Assembly: GCA_900772575.1 (NCBI GenBank)
Contig: CAAHEN010000097.1
Span: 1-6,878 of the forward strand
Source of the DNA: Bacteroidaceae bacterium
GTDB taxonomy: Bacteria; Bacteroidota; Bacteroidia; Bacteroidales; Bacteroidaceae
Direction: 5' to 3'
Length of the DNA: 6,878 bases
A program made the translations under genes and the position numbers. Positions 4,734-6,878 of this stretch are shown piece by piece. Under the pieces are notes generated by a model, which searched no databases, was not told where the DNA came from, and worked only from the letters and a program-made list of their open reading frames with translations. The stretch's first letter is position 1, and each line of letters starts with the position of its first letter.

Positions 4734-6488
4734 CTACCCCTTGCGCACGAAGCGGTAGATGCGCACGGTCTTGCGGTCGTCGCACGAGCGGTGGCGCGTG
4801 TCGCGGACAAGGGCGACGGCGTACTGCGGATAGCGGGCGCTGAAGGCCTCGGCCTCGTCGTTGCCGACGATGAGCAGGCCATGGCTGGGCAGCGGCGTGG
4901 CCTTGTCGATGGGGATGACGCGGTCGCCGAGGTAGAAGTTGATCGTGAAGGGGTGCATGCGGTTGGCCTCCAGTACGTCGGTGCGGAAGGAATAGATGGT
5001 GCCGGTGGGCTGCACGCGACTGAGGTAGGCGGCGACCGTGGCGTCCGACTTGGCGGCGGCGATGGGTGGCTTGTAGACGCCTTCGAAGGTGATCCAGAGG
5101 GCCGCCGTCAGGAATGTGGCGGAGAGGGGCTGGCTGAAGCGCCGGCGACTGGCCGCCACCGCCGCGACGAGGGGGACGACGGCACACACGGTGACGAAGA
5201 GCCCCCAGGGCTGGTTGGCAAGGCCGTCGACATAGGCGAGGGTCTCATCGGCATGGCGCCCTGTGGCGAAGAAGTGTGTGGGGACGAGCCCGGTTTGCAG
5301 GGCCAGGTAGGCCAGCAGCAGGATGATGTTGACGCCCAGCATCGTACCGCTGAAAGCGGCCATGTAGCGGCGGTGGCTGTCGGCCAGCCAGACGAGGAAA
5401 CGGGCGGCATACCAGGCCGCGAAGGGATAGAGCGGCAGCAGGTAGACACTGCGCTTGCTGGCTGGGATGCAGTAGAACAGGAAGACGACCGCAAAACCGA
5501 CGAGGGCGAAGCAGTCCATGCGCTCCATGCGGCGGGCAGCGGCGACGGGGTGCCGCAGTGCGCCGCACCAGCCCGCGCAGTGCCGCCCGGCATGGCGCAA
5601 GGCCTTGATGCCGAGGGGTAGGGCGATGAGGAGCGCGAGGGTGTAGGGTAGCATGCCGGCCACGACGGTCATCACATTGTAGTACCAGGGGTTGATGTGC
5701 GAGGCATAGCTCATCTGCCCAGTGAAGCGGAGCACATTTTCCTCATAGACAAGCCGTAGGAAGCGTTCCCCGCCGTGCGGCTGGGCATAGGCGGCGACAT
5801 ACCAGAGCAGCAGCGGCTGCAGTCCGGCGATGGCCACCAGGGCGAAGCGCCACAGCAGTGCCGTGAAGCGGGCCTCGCCGCGCAGCCATAGGTAGGCGGC
5901 CACGACACCGCAGGGCAGGACAACGCCGACGGGGCCCTTGGTCAGGGCGGCGCCGGCCACGCAGAGCAGTCCGGCCCAGGGCACGCCGCGCAGGTCGCGC
6001 TCGCCCCAGGCGTAGAAGGCGTAGAAGGCCATAACGGTCAGGGCGGCGAGCAGCATGTCGACACGGCAGGTCAGGGCGGCACGGTGCACTTCGAAGGCGG
6101 TCAGCAGCACGAGGGCACTGGTGAGGGCCACGCGCTGTCCCGCGCGGCGGGCGAAAAACACGTAGGTGGCCACGGTCATGGCTGTGGCAGCCAGGGCCGA
6201 CGGCAGGCGTGACGTCCCGACGCTGATTTCGCCGAAAGGCAGGGAGAAGAGGGCGATGAGCCAGTGGAGAAGGGGCGGCTTGAAGGCTATCTCATCGCCG
6301 TTGTTGATGGGGAGTATCCAGTTGCCGTCTTGCAGCATGGACATGGCCACGATGGCCTCGCGGGGCTCGCCGCGGGTGTTGAAGGCCGAGGCGGCCACCA
6401 TCATGACAAAACTGGCGAGGCAGAGCACGGTGAGGGCGATGGCGGTGGAGCGGCCAGCGCCGCCGGGCCTGATTTCTGAAATGCGCAT
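4734..6488 (-). CDS. GT39/ArnT-like membrane glycosyltransferase
   Basis: A 584-residue polytopic inner-membrane protein of the PMT/ArnT fold. These enzymes transfer a sugar from a polyprenyl-phosphate donor to a lipid or protein acceptor on the periplasmic side. A first membrane helix (about 16-36) leads into the periplasmic loop G-E-P-R-E-A (40-45), at the place of the family's catalytic acidic motif, with E41 as likely catalytic residue. Then come F-K-P-P-L-L-H-W-L (69-77), R-V-D-M-L-L (142-147), L-T-K-G-P-V-G (182-188) and K-R-S-V-Y-L-L-P-L-Y-P (345-355), all typical of the family. About a dozen hydrophobic segments run to residue 470, and a soluble C-terminal domain of about 110 residues follows. 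The start at 6486-6488 follows a -7 box by about 30 bases. The gene is single, divergent from a second glycosyltransferase. Donor and acceptor cannot be told from sequence; lipid A or another envelope glycan is plausible. Confidence 0.88.
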   Translation of the reverse strand: MRISEIRPGGAGRSTAIALTVLCLASFVMMVAASAFNTRGEPREAIVAMSMLQDGNWILPINNGDEIAFKPPLLHWLIALFSLPFGEISVGTSRLPSALAATAMTVATYVFFARRAGQRVALTSALVLLTAFEVHRAALTCRVDMLLAALTVMAFYAFYAWGERDLRGVPWAGLLCVAGAALTKGPVGVVLPCGVVAAYLWLRGEARFTALLWRFALVAIAGLQPLLLWYVAAYAQPHGGERFLRLVYEENVLRFTGQMSYASHINPWYYNVMTVVAGMLPYTLALLIALPLGIKALRHAGRHCAGWCGALRHPVAAARRMERMDCFALVGFAVVFLFYCIPASKRSVYLLPLYPFAAWYAARFLVWLADSHRRYMAAFSGTMLGVNIILLLAYLALQTGLVPTHFFATGRHADETLAYVDGLANQPWGLFVTVCAVVPLVAAVAASRRRFSQPLSATFLTAALWITFEGVYKPPIAAAKSDATVAAYLSRVQPTGTIYSFRTDVLEANRMHPFTINFYLGDRVIPIDKATPLPSHGLLIVGNDEAEAFSARYPQYAVALVRDTRHRSCDDRKTVRIYRFVRKG

Positions 6489-6519
6489 TGGTCGTAGGGG
6501 TATTGCTTGTTTTGCGCCG

Positions 6520-6527
6520 CAAAGGTA
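6520..6527 (-). promoter_or_regulatory. Candidate -7 box for the GT39-like gene
   Basis: The minus strand reads TACCTTTG, matching TAnnTTTG, 31 bases upstream of the start codon. No clear TTTG -33 box is present at the usual distance. Confidence 0.6.
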
Positions 6528-6567
6528 CGGGATTTTGCCGGCAGGTGCTTCGTTCGTGGTCTGGATT

Positions 6568-6584
6568 TCCGCTTATGTAGCGGA
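6568..6584. repeat. 6-bp inverted repeat between the divergent promoters
   Basis: TCCGCT (6568-6573) and AGCGGA (6579-6584) are inverted arms with a 5-nt spacer. It covers the -33 to spacer region of the plus-strand promoter and is followed by an A/T-rich run. It could be an operator for the glycosyltransferase pair, or chance. Confidence 0.3.
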
Positions 6585-6591
6585 TTTTTAT

Positions 6592-6599
6592 TACTTTTG
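6592..6599 (+). promoter_or_regulatory. Candidate -7 box for the GT4-type gene
   Basis: TACTTTTG matches TAnnTTTG on the plus strand. A TTTC at 6566-6569, 22 bases upstream, is a weak -33 candidate. The start codon of the glycosyltransferase lies 77 bases downstream, giving a leader of about 70 bases with no Shine-Dalgarno sequence. Confidence 0.6.
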
Positions 6600-6676
6600 C
6601 ATGAATAAAGGGCCGTATAATCCCGATGCCGTGGCTACCGGTCTGCCACCATGCCCAGTGACAACATCTGAGACTT

Positions 6677-6878
6677 ATGAAAGTAAACGTACTATTCGAC
6701 AGCCAGTGCTTCGACATGCAGCTCTTCGGCGGCGTGTCGCGCTGCTTCGCTGAGCTCTACAGTCACCTGCCGGCTGACATCGCTGCCACCATCGGCGTGA
6801 GGGGCACGCACAACGTCTATCTGCCACCCATCTTGGAGCGCCGGTACAAGGCCGCGCACCCATGGCCGGGAAGTGGCC
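6677..6878 (+). CDS. GT4-type glycosyltransferase, N-terminal fragment
   Basis: The first 67 residues of a gene cut by the window edge. The N-terminus M-K-V-N-V-L-F-D-S-Q is a beta strand typical of the GT-B fold. The glycine motif L-F-G-G-V-S-R-C-F-A-E-L at residues 16-27 corresponds to the G-G-I-S-R-Y-F motif that opens many Bacteroidales family 4 (formerly 'group 1') glycosyltransferases. Such enzymes add a sugar from a nucleotide donor during synthesis of surface polysaccharide or LPS. The donor-binding C-terminal half is outside the window, so specificity cannot be judged. It diverges from the GT39-like gene across a 188-base region with one promoter box for each, and may begin a longer glycan operon to the right. 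Confidence 0.75.
   Translation, partial: MKVNVLFDSQCFDMQLFGGVSRCFAELYSHLPADIAATIGVRGTHNVYLPPILERRYKAAHPWPGSG

Noticed and set aside
4791..5621. A 276-codon plus-strand frame opposite the GT39-like gene
   Set aside because: It is a GC-rich antisense shadow with low-complexity G/E/D-rich translation and no recognisable domain, fully covered by a well-supported gene.

Overview
The window is GC-rich Bacteroidales DNA. Prevotellaceae is my best guess, from remembered S12 N-termini ([12 protein letters not shown]), but this is not proven. Three things support the phylum. The S12, S7, EF-G and S10 proteins are Bacteroidales-like. Promoters match the Bacteroidetes -7 box TAnnTTTG and are followed by A-rich leaders without a Shine-Dalgarno sequence. 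The small gene at 163-573 resembles the 'structural protein P5' family that is common in Bacteroidales.

Layout. (1) 1-162: mostly non-coding, with a possible edge-truncated minus-strand ORF and an 8-bp inverted repeat over the end of the P5-like gene. (2) 163-573, minus: P5-like phage-type protein with its own -7 box (689-696) and a perfect palindrome (702-728) just upstream of it. (3) 729-974: no established gene. It holds a 7-bp inverted repeat, a doubtful 36-codon plus-strand ORF, and two minus-strand hairpins that probably end the ribosomal operon. (4) 975-4627, minus: the str operon, promoter-rpsL-rpsG-fusA-rpsJ. It encodes two 30S proteins, the translocase EF-G and S10, and it has structured leader and intercistronic segments. 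(5) 4628-4733: spacer with an 8-bp hairpin. (6) 4734-6488, minus: a 584-residue polytopic membrane glycosyltransferase of the GT39/ArnT-like type. (7) 6489-6676: divergent promoter region with one TAnnTTTG box on each strand. (8) 6677-6878, plus: the N-terminus of a GT4-type glycosyltransferase, cut by the window edge.

The translation genes form one transcription unit. The two glycosyltransferases diverge from a shared regulatory region and are probably envelope glycan genes. The most interesting points are: the ribosomal operon ends after rpsJ and is followed by an orphan phage-type gene instead of rplC; hairpins near the start and after the end of that operon carry the same 8-bp stem, including the position of a G-U wobble that only forms in the minus-strand transcript; a strong palindrome sits at the promoter of the P5-like gene; and a 10-bp hairpin with an alternative pairing lies between fusA and rpsJ. 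I see no clearly new multi-gene system.
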